A stretch of DNA of 64,000 nucleotides, taken from assembly GCF_009765905.1 (NCBI RefSeq), contig NZ_LMUO01000015.1, forward strand, positions 1,212,575 through 1,276,574, written 5' to 3'. A program made the position numbers and the translations under genes. Position 1 is the first letter of the stretch, and every line of letters begins with the position of its first letter. The DNA is from Mucilaginibacter sp. L196. Its GTDB lineage: Bacteria; Bacteroidota; Bacteroidia; Sphingobacteriales; Sphingobacteriaceae. Positions 62,758 to 64,000 of this stretch are shown in pieces. A model generated the notes under the pieces. The model was not told the DNA's origin. It searched no databases and saw nothing but the letters and a program-made list of their open reading frames with translations.

Positions 62758-64000
62758 TTAGTTTAGGTTATCATGATTTTGTATAATCTTATCATTGCCA
62801 TTTTCTACAGGATGTCTTCTCCAGTAATTGGCCAATATGGAACCGGAGATGTTCATCCAAGGGCTGAATACGGCTGAAGCAAGGCCCACGGTCGCTAATT
62901 TCCCCATCGTACCAGCCAACCCTGATGCCATCCCGCCATTTTGCAGACCAACTTCAAACGCAATGGTGCGGGCTGAGCTTTTATCGAGCTTAAACAAACG
63001 ACTGAGCCAATAGCCAAAGAAGTATCCGGCACCGTTGTGGATAACCGATGCCATGAATAACAACAGCCCTACATTCAGCAGGTTATTGCGTCCGGCAGCC
63101 GTGGTAACCGTTGTAAAATAAACAATACCAAACATGGACAGGTAGGGAATATATTTATCAATGTTTTTGTTGCGGGAGTAAAGCAGATGATATGCAGATC
63201 CCGCGACAAAAGCACCTGTGAAGAAATTAAATATCTGGGCTGATTGTAAAGCATTCGGCGTTAAATTAAAAGATAACCAACTCCATACACCCAAGGCCTG
63301 GCCCGCGAGCCATAACACACACGTTACCGCGATGGTATAAGTATTTCGCTTACCTATTGCTGATGCCCTTTTAAGGTAATCATGTAAAAATGCCGCGCCG
63401 ATTGGAACAATCACTATCTTGATGATTTCCATCATCATTGATATAAATTTAACTTCTATCAGCGTGCCTGCCAGCAAACGCATTAGCAGTGGCGTTAAAA
63501 ATGGAGCAACCAACGTTGCCATTGCTGTAACCGTAACAGACAATGCAAGATTTGCACGTGCAAGGTATACCATTACATTAGAGGCCAAACCGCTGGAGCA
63601 GGATCCTATCAAAATAATACCAGCAGCTATCTCCGGGTCAAAGTGGAATATGCGGGTAAGCATAAAACCCATTAGTGGCATGATAGAAAAATGGCAAAAC
63701 AAACCTATTAACACACCTTTCCCGGTGGTGGCCAAGCCTGAGAAATCGCGGATGCTCATTTGAATGCCCATGCCGAACATTACCATTTGCACTATGGCGA
63801 GTATGAGCCATTTATTGCGAAGATCGATAGGACCCAATTTTAAAAATGCATTAGGGTAGGCCATCGCCGCCACAACGGCTACTATTATCCATGCGGTGTA
63901 CTGGTAATTTTTTAACGAGGCAACAGCGCCTATACCTATGGCTAATGACACAGCCAGACAAACCGAGGCAGGCATCCATAATTGGGGATTCCCTATAACC
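62758..64000 (-). CDS. Bile acid:sodium symporter family transporter, 5' end beyond window
   Basis: The frame is open to the right edge (VIGNPQLWMPASVCL at the border), so the true start may be outside; ATG 63975 is an internal alternative. About nine hydrophobic segments are visible. BASS-family features: VQMVMFGMGIQMSIRDF, IILIGSCSSGLASNVMVYLARANLALSVTVTA (the conserved crossover helix region) and IAFEVGLQNGGMASGLA. These secondary transporters move organic anions with sodium; bacterial substrates vary. A role in importing organosulfur acids is only suggested by the neighbours. Confidence 0.85.
   Translation of the reverse strand, partial: VIGNPQLWMPASVCLAVSLAIGIGAVASLKNYQYTAWIIVAVVAAMAYPNAFLKLGPIDLRNKWLILAIVQMVMFGMGIQMSIRDFSGLATTGKGVLIGLFCHFSIMPLMGFMLTRIFHFDPEIAAGIILIGSCSSGLASNVMVYLARANLALSVTVTAMATLVAPFLTPLLMRLLAGTLIEVKFISMMMEIIKIVIVPIGAAFLHDYLKRASAIGKRNTYTIAVTCVLWLAGQALGVWSWLSFNLTPNALQSAQIFNFFTGAFVAGSAYHLLYSRNKNIDKYIPYLSMFGIVYFTTVTTAAGRNNLLNVGLLLFMASVIHNGAGYFFGYWLSRLFKLDKSSARTIAFEVGLQNGGMASGLAGTMGKLATVGLASAVFSPWMNISGSILANYWRRHPVENGNDKIIQNHDNLN

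Overview
The window looks like chromosome of a Bacteroidota bacterium, most likely Sphingobacteriaceae (Mucilaginibacter/Pedobacter-like). This rests on gene content: a TonB-dependent receptor paired with a DUF4249 lipoprotein, a LytS/LytTR two-component pair, a DUF892 ferritin-like protein, a Bacteroidota-style Wzc/Wza exopolysaccharide locus, and TAnnTTTG-like promoter boxes. No rRNA, tRNA, CRISPR array, phage or insertion sequence was recognised.

Left part (1-7.0 kb): the left edge cuts a nonribosomal peptide synthetase adenylation domain of Pls/PosA-like type. Then comes a TonB receptor/DUF4249 operon, divergent from a LytS-type sensor kinase and LytTR regulator. The shared intergenic region holds two oppositely oriented pairs of TTGGTATAAT. 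Each pair has a 21-bp period and lies exactly 27 nt from a -7-like box, so this reads as a small self-contained signalling/uptake regulon.

7.2-12.8 kb is a periplasmic-type molybdenum hydroxylase operon (PaoABC-like subunits, an XdhC-type chaperone and a MocA-like cytidylyltransferase). 12.8-19.2 kb carries housekeeping and accessory genes: a Pif1/RecD-like helicase with HRDC-like tail, a HAD phosphatase, an aspartate kinase, a 43-aa basic protein and a DHA2 efflux pump. 19.3-25.0 kb holds GDP-L-fucose synthase with a relic of gmd directly upstream, a universal stress protein, a DUF892 protein, and small regulators, one followed by a decayed tandem copy of its own C-terminal domain.

25.2-53.2 kb is a visibly AT-rich exopolysaccharide locus, almost all on the minus strand. 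It has an initiating sugar-phosphate transferase, Wzx, Wzy, Wzc, Wza, at least five glycosyltransferases, acyl- and acetyltransferases, and a full GDP-heptose set (GmhA, HddA, GmhB, HddC). It also has an HldD-like epimerase and an epimerase closely resembling plant GDP-mannose 3,5-epimerase. Unusually, it includes a one-module NRPS (A-T-TE with a truncated condensation domain and a cysteine-like specificity code) and two paralogous beta-helix proteins, one inside the operon and one convergent to its end. The combination suggests a modified-heptose exopolysaccharide that may carry an amino-acid-derived group.

54.2-62.2 kb is an organosulfur (sulfone/sulfonate) assimilation cluster. An acyl-CoA-dehydrogenase-like flavoprotein is divergent from a degenerate RibBA, SfnG, an SsuE/MsuE FMN reductase, SsuD/MsuD, a DszC-like flavoprotein and an SfnR-type sigma-54 activator. 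The divergent region contains a TTGCTGT-based palindrome array and a near-consensus sigma-54 promoter. The right edge cuts a bile-acid:sodium-symporter-family transporter.
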